DNA of 64,000 bases from Flagellimonas amoyensis (lineage in GTDB: Bacteria; Bacteroidota; Bacteroidia; Flavobacteriales; Flavobacteriaceae). The first letter of the stretch is position 1, and the number at the start of each line of letters is the position of its first letter. The translations under genes and the position numbers were made by a program. The stretch lies in assembly GCF_003058265.1 (NCBI RefSeq), contig NZ_QBUK01000005.1, positions 124,001 through 188,000 of the forward strand, read 5' to 3'. The notes under the pieces were generated by a model. That model ran no database searches and was not told where the DNA came from. It saw nothing but the letters and a program-made list of their open reading frames with translations. Below, in pieces: positions 42,642-52,812 of this stretch.

Positions 42642-43131
42642 GGTTTTATGCTGTTTCTTTATGGTCGTGACATTGATTCTCAATGCGCAGATGACCGAAA
42701 AACAAAAAATAGATGAAGTCTTGGACAGTTGGCACCTCGCCGCTGCCAATGCTGATTTTGAAGGCTATTTTGGTAAAATGACCAAGGATGGTGTCTTTAT
42801 CGGTACAGATGCCATGGAAAATTGGCAAAATGCGGATTTCAGGGCATTCTCCAAACCTTATTTTGATAGGGGAAAGGCCTGGAACTTCACCGCGGTGCAA
42901 CGAAATATTTACGTGGACGAGGCCAAGAATTTTGCTTGGTTCGATGAATTGCTGGACACCCAGATGAAGATCTGTCGTGGTTCCGGGGTGCTCAAAAAAG
43001 AAAATGGGCAATGGAAGATTGCCCATTATGTACTTTCCATAGCCGTCCCCAATGAAGATGTGGACGAACTGGTCCAGATCAAGGAAAAAAAGGACGACAA
43101 ATTGCTGCTGGAGCTAAAAAAAAACCAATAA
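42631..43131 (+). CDS. Exported NTF2-like (SnoaL/DUF4440-type) protein
   Basis: A 166-residue protein with a signal peptide (about 1-19, ending ILNAQ). It has the NTF2-like cone fold pattern: an opening helix pair (IDEVLDSWHLAAANADFEGYFG), GVFIGTDA, FAWFDE, GSGVLKKENGQWKIAHY. Such proteins are often binding or lyase-like. Overlaps the upstream lipoprotein gene and likely works with it outside the cytoplasm. Substrate unknown. Confidence 0.86.
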   Translation: MKNKVLCCFFMVVTLILNAQMTEKQKIDEVLDSWHLAAANADFEGYFGKMTKDGVFIGTDAMENWQNADFRAFSKPYFDRGKAWNFTAVQRNIYVDEAKNFAWFDELLDTQMKICRGSGVLKKENGQWKIAHYVLSIAVPNEDVDELVQIKEKKDDKLLLELKKNQ

Positions 43132-43135
43132 CGTT

Positions 43136-43834
43136 CTAGTTTCCTTCTGCGGCGGCCTCTTCCTTTCGGGATAGGAGTGCCTGCTTGCTCAAACTAGCCA
43201 AATTAAAGTTTGGTGCTATCTTCAAAGCCTCGTCAAAAGAAACTATGGCGGCATCGATATTGTTTTTGTCCTGGTTGAAATCCGTCAACCCCTTCAGATG
43301 ATAAAAAGCAGCTTTCAACGGCACCTCATAAGGCTGTTGACGCTCATAAAAGGCATATTGCATCTCATCGGTGGCATTGGCTATACCATATTCGATATTG
43401 GTAAGGGCCCCACTGATGTCCCCGGTCTGTATTTTAAGATCGGCCAATTCATAGGCAATATAGGGGGAAGGATTCTTGCTGAACAATGCCTCAAAATGCT
43501 CCAAGGCCCTTTTGGGTTGGTTCAACGCCTTCAATGAAACAGCTTTGATCTGGATGGCAAGCTCGGAATCATCTGCATTCTTCTCGATACCAATGGTGTT
43601 CAGGGCCTGAATGTGCTGGCCATCGTTCATATACACAAATGCCAAGGTGTCCCTTCTTTCTTTGGATGGGGAAAGCACGTTCATGTGGGTCAGTGCCCCG
43701 ATCACTCCGTTGACATCACCTTGTAGGCGCATTTCTTGGTAGAAAGCTTTGTAATGTTCCAGAAGTTCGTTCTTGGTCTGTGAGGTACCGGCAAAGCCCA
43801 CGAGCAAGAGGAGTAGCAATACGGTCTTTTTCAT
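43136..43834 (-). CDS. Exported TPR-repeat protein
   Basis: A 232-residue protein with a signal peptide (ending GTSQ). The rest consists of tetratricopeptide-like helical hairpins (for example QIKAVSLKALNQPKRALEHFEALF and FDEALKIAPNF). Probably a periplasmic scaffold; partner unknown. Convergent with the NTF2-like gene, five bases apart. Confidence 0.82.
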   Translation of the reverse strand: MKKTVLLLLLLVGFAGTSQTKNELLEHYKAFYQEMRLQGDVNGVIGALTHMNVLSPSKERRDTLAFVYMNDGQHIQALNTIGIEKNADDSELAIQIKAVSLKALNQPKRALEHFEALFSKNPSPYIAYELADLKIQTGDISGALTNIEYGIANATDEMQYAFYERQQPYEVPLKAAFYHLKGLTDFNQDKNNIDAAIVSFDEALKIAPNFNLASLSKQALLSRKEEAAAEGN

Positions 43835-43912
43835 TCATTTTCAATTTAGTGGGCCAAAACTAAAAAAATTATCCATACCATCCTGTTAAGAATGCCATAA
43901 GTAATGATTGGG

Positions 43913-44722
43913 CTAAGATTCAATGGACATTTTGAAAACGGGATGCCCTTGGTCAAAATACAAGCTGGTCACCGTTTTTCCCTTTTTTGTGGCGGTTTCA
44001 GGTTTGTATGAGGGTGGGGGAATACCCCTTTTTTTCGCTTCGGAACCATAGTATTCCCTTTTGGTGGGGTGCAGCGGATATACCCCATTAAAGGTTTTGC
44101 CCCATAGCTTTTCATCGATGATGTTGATCACCATGCGGATGCAGTCATCCTGATGGATCAGGTTTACAGGGTCATCGCCATTGGAGAGGTCTTCCCTGCC
44201 CGATAGCATGGTCACAGGGTGCCTTTTGGGCCCGATGAGCCCTCCAAACCGTAGGATGGTGGCCTGTATGGTGTCCAAATTTTTAAAAAGCTCCTCGCTG
44301 GCCAAGAGTTGCCTTCCTGATTCTGTGGTGGGGCTTGGAAGGCTTTCTTCCGTTACCTCTCCATCAATTTCACCATATACGGCAGTGCTGCTGATGAACA
44401 AAATTTTGGTGACGGGGCTTTTTTTGATGGTATTCAACAGCAGTTCCATCTTTTCAATAAAACTTTCCGCATGGTTGCCCCGTAATTTCGGGGGCACATT
44501 GATGATCAAAATATCGATATGGGACAGAAAACCTTCGATGTCCCCATAGATCTCTTCGGGAGATAATGAAATAACATAAGGGATGATCCCTTCTTTCTCC
44601 AATACGTCCAATTTGTCCGACGAGGTTGTGGTCCCGTAAACCTCGTGGGATTTCCCGACCAGTTGCCTTGCCAAGGGCAATCCCAACCAACCACAGCCCA
44701 AAACCCCTATTTTTTTAGTCAA
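43913..44722 (-). CDS. NAD(P)-dependent epimerase/dehydratase family protein
   Basis: A 269-residue protein with a Rossmann motif (VLGCGWLGLPLA), ISSTAVYG and the Pfam epimerase pattern similar to the YeeZ group. The usual Tyr-x3-Lys is not clear (AVYGEIDGE), so activity is uncertain. It begins inside the last codons of the upstream peptidase gene, so translation is coupled. Confidence 0.84.
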   Translation of the reverse strand: MTKKIGVLGCGWLGLPLARQLVGKSHEVYGTTTSSDKLDVLEKEGIIPYVISLSPEEIYGDIEGFLSHIDILIINVPPKLRGNHAESFIEKMELLLNTIKKSPVTKILFISSTAVYGEIDGEVTEESLPSPTTESGRQLLASEELFKNLDTIQATILRFGGLIGPKRHPVTMLSGREDLSNGDDPVNLIHQDDCIRMVINIIDEKLWGKTFNGVYPLHPTKREYYGSEAKKRGIPPPSYKPETATKKGKTVTSLYFDQGHPVFKMSIES

Positions 44723-46985
44723 ATCGTAAGGTTTTGATGGTCAGTATGGCATCGTTCAGCACAAAGGGCATTGGAATGCTGTTGCTGGGCCGCTTGGGGA
44801 TACTGAACTCCCCATGGCTCAAAAGATCGTTGGATGCTTCATAAAAGGTAAGCTCCAGAATGGAATCTTTGGGGAAGCTCAACTCCAACTCGGTAAAATC
44901 GTTGTTGGAGACATAATGCGTGATCAAACGGTTGCCCCTATTTTCCAGAAAATAAGGGGAAAGTACAATTTGGTTCGCCTTGGCCGATTTCAACGGTATG
45001 GGATTGGTGTAGATGTCCAGGCGGTTCACGTTCCTTTTTGGGGTAACGCAGAGTTCGACCAGTCTTTCCTCGCCGATAACGGTGTCCCTTAGGGTCTCAA
45101 TATAGGGGAGTGCAATGTTTTTTTTAGGGGCATCGGCAATATAGCTCAGCTTGGTCCTATACTTGCTAAACAAGGTTTCCGCCTCTGGTTTTCTTTTGGT
45201 GTTTCCTAGAAACTGGCTGTTCCACCCAATGAGTTTTTGGTCATAGGTGGCCCAAACAGCAGAATCCTTTTCGGCATTGTAAACATAGAGCAGGCTGCTG
45301 GGTTTTGGTTGTTTATCGTTGAAATCGGATTGGATATGACTGGTCACCCCAAAAGCGAAAAAGAGGAACAGGAACAGATAGGCCACACGGCCCATACTCT
45401 TCAGTTGCCCAAAAAAGGGCAGTATCAAGAAAAACAACAAGGTGGTGAGCAGGGTGGAGGCCACCATCATTTTCAAGCCAAGGCCCACAGGGAACATTTT
45501 GATGAACGGGGCATAGATGATCACCGCTGGAAGGGCCAAGAAGACCAACAAGAAAGGGCTGGGCTCCTCTTGGTTGATGGTCACCATAAAAGCGGCCAAC
45601 ATTCCGATCAAGGGCACAATGAAAAAGCTGGCGCCTTGCAGATAGGCAGCTACCAATCCACAAATGGCCAACCAGAGGATAATGGGGGCGACCAAAAGAT
45701 TGGGGGTGCCGGTCTTGCGGAATTTGTGGTAGGTGTAAAAACAGATGGCGAGGGACAGGGCCACATAGACCAAGATGTAGGTGTAGCCGTTATAGGTGAA
45801 CCCATGGAGCATGTCCTTAAAGCCGGGATACCACCATGTGATCACCGTCCAACAGAAATAACCGACAACCCCGTTGACGGCCAAAGTGATGAGCAGGGGC
45901 AAAAAGCCTTTTAAGATGCCCACGGCATGTAATTTTTTCTTCTTGAACCCAAGCACAAGCAGGACCACAAAGGCCAGGGCCGCAATAACGAACATGGGCC
46001 AGATCCAGTCAAAGGGATAGGAAACAAACTTAAAAAAGGGCAGGTTGAAATAGACGTCATCGTTCAGACTCTTGAGATTGCCCAGATCGGCATTGCTGAA
46101 ATAGTGCAAAAGCGGCATCAAATAACTGCCTTGGTGCGCCAAGGTGTTCTTGTCCAACCGGTCAGCCCTGTCCAAGGCCGTGTGGTAATCAAAATGATCA
46201 TCGATAAAGGCAAAATTGAAGCCCTCGATGTCCCCGTCCTCCCGAAATACCGTAAGATCGGTATCGTTGGGTAACATCTTGTAAATGCTATAGACCAAAG
46301 AGTTGGCCACAGGGTATTGGGGATTGGCCTTGGTAAATTCCTTGATCAATGTGCTATTGCCACGATTGGTCTCGATGAGCATATAACTGGGGCCGCCGCT
46401 TCCCCTTGCCTCAAAGTTCAGGACAAGGCCCACGTCTTTTGCCCAAGGATGGTTGTTCACAAAGAGATCCGCCCCGTTGAGGCCCAGTTCCTCGGCGTCG
46501 GTGATCAGGACAATGATGTCGTTTTCCGGCGTCTTTCCTTCGGCCAAAAAAGCCCTGACTCCTTCCAAAATAGTGGCAACACCACTTCCGGCGTCACTTG
46601 CGCCCAAGGACGAATGCGGGCTACTGTCATAATGGGACAACAACAAAAGTGCATTGCCATTGCCAGAGCCCTCTATCCGGGCCAAAATATTCGTCGCCTT
46701 GCTCAAGTTGGCCCAGTCCCCGGCAGTGTAGCCTTCTTGGGTGATGGTCTCCAACCCCATTTTTTTGAGTTCGGAAATAATGTAGGCCCGCGTGCGCTCG
46801 TGCCCGGGAAACCCCACGGCATGTGGTTCTAAAGAAAGGTTCCTCACATGGGACAATGCGTTGTCGGTGGAAAATGAGGTGGGTGCTGCGTCTGCATCTG
46901 GTCTGTAATCAGGGGTCAAAGATCTGAAGCTCCAATATGCTGCTAGAAAAAGGAGGAAAAGGGCAATTGTCCGGGAAAGTTTCAT
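44715..46985 (-). CDS. Membrane-anchored M28 family peptidase
   Basis: About 756 residues. An N-terminal membrane helix (LSRTIALFLLFLAAY) is followed by an M28 zinc peptidase domain (~60-310): SHYDSSPHSS, ASDAGSG, DAEELGLNG (catalytic Glu and zinc Glu) and later H/D ligands (DDHFDYH). The middle (~340-550) holds seven or more membrane helices, and the last ~190 residues form a soluble extracytoplasmic domain. This matches the vacuolar/Fxna-type multispanning M28 proteins. The start is taken at MKLSRT (46985); an in-frame ATG at 47006 adds seven residues. Confidence 0.88.
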   Translation of the reverse strand: MKLSRTIALFLLFLAAYWSFRSLTPDYRPDADAAPTSFSTDNALSHVRNLSLEPHAVGFPGHERTRAYIISELKKMGLETITQEGYTAGDWANLSKATNILARIEGSGNGNALLLLSHYDSSPHSSLGASDAGSGVATILEGVRAFLAEGKTPENDIIVLITDAEELGLNGADLFVNNHPWAKDVGLVLNFEARGSGGPSYMLIETNRGNSTLIKEFTKANPQYPVANSLVYSIYKMLPNDTDLTVFREDGDIEGFNFAFIDDHFDYHTALDRADRLDKNTLAHQGSYLMPLLHYFSNADLGNLKSLNDDVYFNLPFFKFVSYPFDWIWPMFVIAALAFVVLLVLGFKKKKLHAVGILKGFLPLLITLAVNGVVGYFCWTVITWWYPGFKDMLHGFTYNGYTYILVYVALSLAICFYTYHKFRKTGTPNLLVAPIILWLAICGLVAAYLQGASFFIVPLIGMLAAFMVTINQEEPSPFLLVFLALPAVIIYAPFIKMFPVGLGLKMMVASTLLTTLLFFLILPFFGQLKSMGRVAYLFLFLFFAFGVTSHIQSDFNDKQPKPSSLLYVYNAEKDSAVWATYDQKLIGWNSQFLGNTKRKPEAETLFSKYRTKLSYIADAPKKNIALPYIETLRDTVIGEERLVELCVTPKRNVNRLDIYTNPIPLKSAKANQIVLSPYFLENRGNRLITHYVSNNDFTELELSFPKDSILELTFYEASNDLLSHGEFSIPKRPSNSIPMPFVLNDAILTIKTLRFD

Positions 46986-47107
46986 GGCTTGGTGATGTTG
47001 TCGCATAAAAATATGAAAATATGAAGGGTTCACATATTTGGATCTAAAAAATTAGGTTTTTCGCTAAAAAAAGCTATATTTAATGTTCAACTTCAAATTC
47101 TAACCAC

Positions 47108-47578
47108 ATGGCAATCAAAAGTTTTCAAGGAGTACGTTCGAAGGAGGAATCCAAGAAGAAGTACAATGCCCCAATTTTGGTGGAGGACTACATGACCAAA
47201 AAATTGATCACCTTTTCTCCCGACCAGTCCATTTTGGAGGTGATGGAGACTTTTGCCAAATACCACATCTCGGGTGGACCCGTGGTGGACAACAGTGGAT
47301 TTTTGGTGGGAATCATTTCCGAGGCGGACTGTATGAAGCAGATTTCCGAAAGTAGGTATTTCAACCAGCCCATATTGGACAAGAGCGTGGAGCGCTTCAT
47401 GACCAAAAATGTGGAGACCGTTCCACACGACATGAGCATCTTTGACGCTGCGGGTGTTTTTGACAGGCACAACAGGCGCAGGCTGCCCGTCATGAAAAAC
47501 GACATCCTTGTGGGCCAGATCAGTCGAAAGGACATTGTGGTCGCGGCCCTTAAATTGACCGCCCATAGCTGGAAATAG
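47108..47578 (+). CDS. Tandem CBS-domain protein
   Basis: A 156-residue soluble protein of two CBS domains (about 20-80 and 90-150): DYMTKKLITFSPDQS, GGPVVDNSGFLVGIISEAD, FMTKNVETVPHDMS, RRRLPVMKNDILVGQISRKD. Such modules bind adenosine nucleotides and act as energy sensors. No fused catalytic domain; partner unknown. Confidence 0.9.
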   Translation: MAIKSFQGVRSKEESKKKYNAPILVEDYMTKKLITFSPDQSILEVMETFAKYHISGGPVVDNSGFLVGIISEADCMKQISESRYFNQPILDKSVERFMTKNVETVPHDMSIFDAAGVFDRHNRRRLPVMKNDILVGQISRKDIVVAALKLTAHSWK

Positions 47579-48200
47579 AACAAACCCAAGAACCTTCTTT
47601 TAACGAACCATGGTTTTGAATCGATTTTTGTTTCAAACGGCAATGAATGCTTTTTCCACCCACTTTCTTCTTAAGGGTGTTAAGGTTTTGTTGGTAATCA
47701 GGAATTTTTTTTGATTTTTTTTAAAAAATCCCCAAGAAAAAAATCAATATATATTTTAACAATTCTTTAAGGAGACGCTATGTCCCTGAAGAGGTAATTT
47801 ATAAGTAACATTACAAAGATTTTGTGTTGAAGCATATTTCGATGTGCATTTTTGAAATCAAAATCAAAGAAACGGGAGTTTTGTTTGAGCGTAACCTTTG
47901 ACTACCCCTTTTCATTATTGAAGCAAATGACCTGCTTTGATGAAGTTATTTGCTGAGACAGGCTTTATGGGTAACAGGAGATGATATTCTGACCACTACA
48001 AAAGCCGCTCGAAAAACTGGGTTGACGTAGAGCACCAACGCTGTTTTTGATCAAACTTTGGACAAGGAACAAGAAATGTAGAACAATCGACCTCATTGAG
48101 AGAGGGGATGGGTTGGCTGCATTTTTGAATTTGATTCTGCCTGTCTTCCATGGGAGCCAGGTAAAATAAAGGTAGAAATTAAACAGAACAGTCAAGGAGC
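47579..48200 (+). other. Long AT-rich intergenic region before the second efflux operon
   Basis: About 620 bp with no convincing gene. An AT-only inverted repeat (GATTTTTT at 47713-47720 with AAAAAATC at 47723-47730) could be a weak terminator of the CBS gene or simply low-complexity sequence. No GTAAC-N4-GTTAC palindrome and no perfect -7 box close to the TolC gene are seen. Confidence 0.5.
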
Positions 48201-49640
48201 ATGGACCAGTTGAGACTCCCCCGCATTGGTAGGCTATATTCACATTTCATTTTTTTCAGAAGGCTCATCGTGGTCTTTTTGGTCGGGTTCGCCCTTACTG
48301 CATCGGGTCAGGACCTTAGATTGCCGGAAGCTGTGGAAATGGGCATTGCCAACTATGGAAACGTAGTGGCCAAGGGCAAATATGCCTTGGCGGCCAACGA
48401 GCGTACCTCTGAGGTGGTCCGTACCTACCTCCCCAGCGTAAGCATGGCCGCGCAGCAGAGCTATGGCACCATAAACGGCCAGTTTGGCCCCCTTTTCGGA
48501 CTGAACGGCTTTGCCGGATCATCCGGCCCATACCGTGAGGAACAAAGTTGGAATGCTGCATTTGGAGCCCTTTACTTTGTGAATGTCAATTGGGAGGTCT
48601 TTTCATTTGGCCGAAGAAAAAGGGACATAGAAACTGCCAATGCGCAGGCAAGGGAACTTCAAGAAGATTATGAACAGGAACTTTTTCAGCACAAGGTAAA
48701 GATCAGTAGTGCCTATCTGAACCTTCTGGCAAGTCAACGGCTTTTGGTGTCCCAACAGAAAAACCTGTCCCGCGCGAAGATATTCTACGACAATGTTTCC
48801 GCAAGGGTTCGGAACGGGCTGATGCCGGGAGTGGATTCCGCACTGGCCAGGGCAGAGGTTTCCAGGGCAAGGATCACGTTGAACCAAGTCAAGGAACAGG
48901 TGAAGACCCAGAACAACAGGCTTATCGAATTTATGGGGGGCGAACTCCAAAACTATTTGGCGGACACCACCTTCATCACAACAGTGCCCAAGAGCATGAT
49001 ACAGGAAATTGCAGAGATGGCCCCCTCCGAGGAACATCCGGCCAAGACCTTTATGCAGAGTAGGATCAATACGAGTGAACAATTGGAAGGTGCGGCAAGG
49101 TCCCGTTACTTTCCTTCCATTACGGCTTTGGGCGTATATCAGGCAAGGGCTTCGGGGGTCAACCCTGATTATGCCACAGACCCTACCTCATTTTCAAACG
49201 ATTATTTGGATGGGATAAATCCTTCCCGCCAAAACTATCTCATAGGATTGGGTTTTGTATGGAACCTGACCAATATATCGGTGGCCAGCAAAAGACTTGC
49301 GGCCCAGGAATTGATCACCGAAGGATTACAGGAGGAGAGCCGAGCACTTGATTTGGAAATAGAAACCATGGACGATGCGGCCAATGCCCGATTATTATAT
49401 GCCCTGGACACCTATAAAGAAGCACCAAGACAAGTGGATGCGGCCCAAGCGGCATATAGACAGCGTATTGCGCTTTATGAGAACGGGCTGACCACCCTGA
49501 CCGATGTTACCACGGCACTGTACACCTTGAACCGTGCAGAGACCGATAGGGACATCGCCTTTACCAACTTATGGCAGGCACTTTTAATGAAAGCTGCGGC
49601 TACTGGGGATTTCGACCTGTTTTTAAATGAATTTAAATAA
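48201..49640 (+). CDS. TolC family outer membrane efflux protein (second system)
   Basis: A 479-residue protein with an N-terminal signal sequence after a short leader (LIVVFLVGFALTASGQ). It has the two OEP repeats of TolC-type channels with long coiled-coil helices. It is first in the order TolC, RND pump, adaptor. This order differs from the first system (TolC, adaptor, RND) and its promoter lacks the sulfur-block palindrome, so the two efflux systems are probably regulated differently. Confidence 0.9.
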   Translation: MDQLRLPRIGRLYSHFIFFRRLIVVFLVGFALTASGQDLRLPEAVEMGIANYGNVVAKGKYALAANERTSEVVRTYLPSVSMAAQQSYGTINGQFGPLFGLNGFAGSSGPYREEQSWNAAFGALYFVNVNWEVFSFGRRKRDIETANAQARELQEDYEQELFQHKVKISSAYLNLLASQRLLVSQQKNLSRAKIFYDNVSARVRNGLMPGVDSALARAEVSRARITLNQVKEQVKTQNNRLIEFMGGELQNYLADTTFITTVPKSMIQEIAEMAPSEEHPAKTFMQSRINTSEQLEGAARSRYFPSITALGVYQARASGVNPDYATDPTSFSNDYLDGINPSRQNYLIGLGFVWNLTNISVASKRLAAQELITEGLQEESRALDLEIETMDDAANARLLYALDTYKEAPRQVDAAQAAYRQRIALYENGLTTLTDVTTALYTLNRAETDRDIAFTNLWQALLMKAAATGDFDLFLNEFK

Positions 49641-49646
49641 ACGACC

Positions 49647-52600
49647 TTGCGGAACTTAATAAAATTTGCACTGGCCAAACCTATTTCGATCCTAGTGTTC
49701 GTTGGGGCCCTTTTCTTTTTTGGGATACAGGCCATCAGGGACATCAAAGTGGACATTTTGCCCACTATGGACATGCCGGTAATCTATGTGGCACAACCCT
49801 TTGGAGGATATACACCAGACCAAATGGAGGCCTATTTTGCCAAGGGCTATGTCCGTTTGCTGGTCTTCAACAATGGATTGAAGTCCATTGAGACCAAGAA
49901 CATCCAAGGGTTGACCCTCATCAAGCTATCGTATTATGAAGGGACCAATATGGCACAGGCGGCGGCCGAGCTCACCGCATTGTGCAATAGGGCGCAGGCC
50001 ATATTCCCCCCGGGGACCCAACCTCCCTTTATCATCCGTTTTGATTCCTCTACCATTCCTGTTGGACAGTTGGTCTTAAGCAGCGAGACCAGAACAAACA
50101 ACGAATTGGCAGACCTTGCCAACGAATATGTGAGGTCTTCCTTTACATCGGTTCCCGGACTGATGTCGCCGGCCCCGGCAGGAGGGAGCCCCAGGGCCAT
50201 CACCGTGAATGTGGACCCTGCGAAGATGAGGAGCCACAACCTGACCACTGACCAAATTGTGGCCGCGTTGATGGAGAACAACAGGACGGCCCCTTCCGGA
50301 AATGTAAGGATTGGCGATAAGGACTATATCACCCCGACCAACAACACCCTTAGAAACTTGGCGGATTTTGAAAAAATTCCATTGTTCAAGGGCAGTGTGG
50401 AAAACTTGACCATTGGGGATGTGGCCACCGTGGGCAATGAGGCCGACATTGTTAGGGGATATGCATTGGTAAATGGTAGGCGTTCCGTTTTCTTGAGTAT
50501 AGCAAAATCTGCGGATGCCTCTACCTGGGATGTGGTGAAAAAGCTCAAAGCGGCCATGCCGGGCATTCAGAACAACCTTCCAGAGGACGTTACCCTCACT
50601 TATGAATTTGACCAGTCCGTTTACATCATCAACTCCATGAAGAGTTTGATCACGGAGGGAGCCATAGGGGCCATCCTCACGGGACTGATGGTGGTCTTGT
50701 TCCTCGGGGACAGAAGGGCGGCCCTCATCGTTATCCTCACCATACCCATTTCCATCATATCGGGAGTGCTGTTTCTTAACCTCTTCGGGTTTACCATCAA
50801 CCTGATGACGCTGAGTGGTCTTGCACTCGCCATTGGCATTTTGGTGGATGAAAGTACCGTTACCATTGAGAACATCCACCAACATTTGGATATGGGGAAA
50901 CCCAAGGCCAAGGCCATTTTGGATGCCTGTATGGAAATAGCCTTCCCAAAATTATTGATCCTTCTGTGTATCCTGGCCATTTTTGCGCCTGCCTTCACCA
51001 TGGCCGGTATTCCAGGATCACTGTTCCTGCCCTTGTCCCTCGCCATCGGTTTTTCCATGACCACCTCTTATTTGTTGTCGCAGACCTTTGTGCCCGTAAT
51101 GGCCAATTGGATCATGAAAAAGAACACACATGGACATCAGGATGGAGCGGCTAAGGTATCCCGTTTTGATAGATTTCGAAATTCGTTCAATAGGTTGATC
51201 GAGAAACTGATGCCACAACGAAAAATCATATCCGTCATCTATCTGGTGGGGATATCGGGCATTGCCATTTTGTTGATCAATATCATTGGAAGGGATGTTT
51301 TTCCAAAGGTCAATTCAAGCCAGTTCCAGATGAGGTTGCGCGCCCCGGAAGGCACTCGGGTGGAACTTACCGAACAGCTTGCCCTGAAAGCCTTGGATGA
51401 AATAGAGGATATCGTGGGCCCAGAGCATGTCGGGATCTCTTCGGTCTATGCTGGGATGCACCCTTCCCAATATTCGGTCTCGGCGCTGTACCTGTTCATG
51501 GCCCAACCGCATGAAATATTGTACCAAGTGGCGTTGAAGGACTATCATACCGATATGGATGCCTTCAAGGATTCCCTTCGGGTACGGATCCATAAAAAAT
51601 TGCCCAGTTTGAAAGTGTCCTTTGAACCCATTGAAATGACCGAAAAAATCCTCAGTCAAGGGTCGCCCACTCCAATTGAGATACGGTTTTCGGGCGTGGA
51701 CAAGATCAACAATGTGGAGTATGCCAAAAAGATGATTGCCAAATTGGAGGAAATCCCCTATTTCCGGGATGCCCAAATTGCCCAGTCCACAAACTACCCC
51801 GCCCTGAACATAGACATCAATCGTTCCAAGGCTGCACAACTCGGTGTGGACGTCAGTGAGATCACCAATTCCCTGATAGCCACCACATCCTCATCAAGGT
51901 ACACCGCCAAAAATGTCTGGGTGGACGAAAAAAGAGGCCAAACGGTAAGTGTGCAGGTGCAGGTACCCATCAGTGAGGTGAGCAGCATCCCGCAATTGGG
52001 ACAGACCCCCATACGGACCAATACGGCAAGACCGGTACTGGGCGATGTTGCCACCATTACCCCCGGGACCACTTATGGGGAGAACGACAATCTTGGAGCC
52101 CTTCCCTATGTGTCGGTGACGGCAAATATAGACCACACCGATCTGGGCACGGCCGCAGATGAGGTGAAACGGGTGATTGCAGATTTTGGCGATTTGCCCA
52201 GGGGTTTGAGTGTGGAACTCATCGGGCTGAGCCAAGTATTGGAGGAAACGCTCTCCAGTCTGCAAGCCGGCCTCTTTGTTGCGATGGTGGTGATCTTTTT
52301 GATGTTGGCGGCAAACTTCCAATCGTTCAATGTGTCGTTTGTGGTACTCACAGCCGCACCCGCGGTGGTGATGGGTTCTTTGATCCTGTTGCTTGCCACA
52401 GGTTCCACCTTGAACCTACAATCCTACATGGGCATTATCTTGGCCGTTGGGGTCTCCATTGCAAATGCGGTCCTCTTGGTCTCCAATGCGGAAGAACTCA
52501 GGGTGAAGAATGGAGGGGACGCACTGGCAGCTGCCCGTGATGCGGCATCCATAAGGTTAAGGCCCATCATCATGACCAGTATTGCGATGATCGCAGGGAT

Positions 52601-52808
52601 GCTGCCCATGGCTATTGGGCATGGGGAAAGTGGCGAACAGGCTGCTCCTTTGGGCAGGGCGGTGATCGGAGGACTTATTTTTTCCACATTTGCGGTGTTG
52701 GTGATCATCCCGATCGTCTTTTATTGGGTGAGGAAAAATGCCACTGTGGACTCGGTGTCCCTGGATCCGGAAGACAAGAACAGTAAGTTTTATATTGAAA
52801 CCGAATAA
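49647..52808 (+). CDS. RND efflux pump, inner membrane permease (second system)
   Basis: A 1053-residue RND protein starting with TTG (RNLIKFALAKPISILVF), 6 bases after the TolC stop. Twelve membrane helices and two periplasmic loops. TM4 reads GILVDESTVTIENIH, so the second of the usual paired aspartates is Glu; this could alter proton coupling. Substrate unknown. Confidence 0.92.
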   Translation: MRNLIKFALAKPISILVFVGALFFFGIQAIRDIKVDILPTMDMPVIYVAQPFGGYTPDQMEAYFAKGYVRLLVFNNGLKSIETKNIQGLTLIKLSYYEGTNMAQAAAELTALCNRAQAIFPPGTQPPFIIRFDSSTIPVGQLVLSSETRTNNELADLANEYVRSSFTSVPGLMSPAPAGGSPRAITVNVDPAKMRSHNLTTDQIVAALMENNRTAPSGNVRIGDKDYITPTNNTLRNLADFEKIPLFKGSVENLTIGDVATVGNEADIVRGYALVNGRRSVFLSIAKSADASTWDVVKKLKAAMPGIQNNLPEDVTLTYEFDQSVYIINSMKSLITEGAIGAILTGLMVVLFLGDRRAALIVILTIPISIISGVLFLNLFGFTINLMTLSGLALAIGILVDESTVTIENIHQHLDMGKPKAKAILDACMEIAFPKLLILLCILAIFAPAFTMAGIPGSLFLPLSLAIGFSMTTSYLLSQTFVPVMANWIMKKNTHGHQDGAAKVSRFDRFRNSFNRLIEKLMPQRKIISVIYLVGISGIAILLINIIGRDVFPKVNSSQFQMRLRAPEGTRVELTEQLALKALDEIEDIVGPEHVGISSVYAGMHPSQYSVSALYLFMAQPHEILYQVALKDYHTDMDAFKDSLRVRIHKKLPSLKVSFEPIEMTEKILSQGSPTPIEIRFSGVDKINNVEYAKKMIAKLEEIPYFRDAQIAQSTNYPALNIDINRSKAAQLGVDVSEITNSLIATTSSSRYTAKNVWVDEKRGQTVSVQVQVPISEVSSIPQLGQTPIRTNTARPVLGDVATITPGTTYGENDNLGALPYVSVTANIDHTDLGTAADEVKRVIADFGDLPRGLSVELIGLSQVLEETLSSLQAGLFVAMVVIFLMLAANFQSFNVSFVVLTAAPAVVMGSLILLLATGSTLNLQSYMGIILAVGVSIANAVLLVSNAEELRVKNGGDALAAARDAASIRLRPIIMTSIAMIAGMLPMAIGHGESGEQAAPLGRAVIGGLIFSTFAVLVIIPIVFYWVRKNATVDSVSLDPEDKNSKFYIETE

Positions 52809-52812
52809 TACC

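Noticed and set aside
45237..45914. 225-codon plus-strand frame
   Set aside because: Lies antisense to the well-supported M28 membrane peptidase; composition is that of a shadow frame.
47805..47816. GTAACATTAC-like sequence as another regulon palindrome
   Set aside because: Only 4-bp arms with a 2-base spacer and no correctly spaced -7 box.
47965..48243. 92-codon minus-strand frame in the intergenic region
   Set aside because: No signal of a real protein, overlaps the start of the TolC gene.
49631..49645. Possible array repeat outside the island (ATTTAAATAAACGAC)
   Set aside because: 13 of 15 bases match a variant copy, but it is a coding end (F-K-stop) in a core efflux operon and stands alone; likely coincidence.
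50076..50885. 269-codon minus-strand frame
   Set aside because: Antisense to the second RND pump gene; His/Gly-rich shadow composition.
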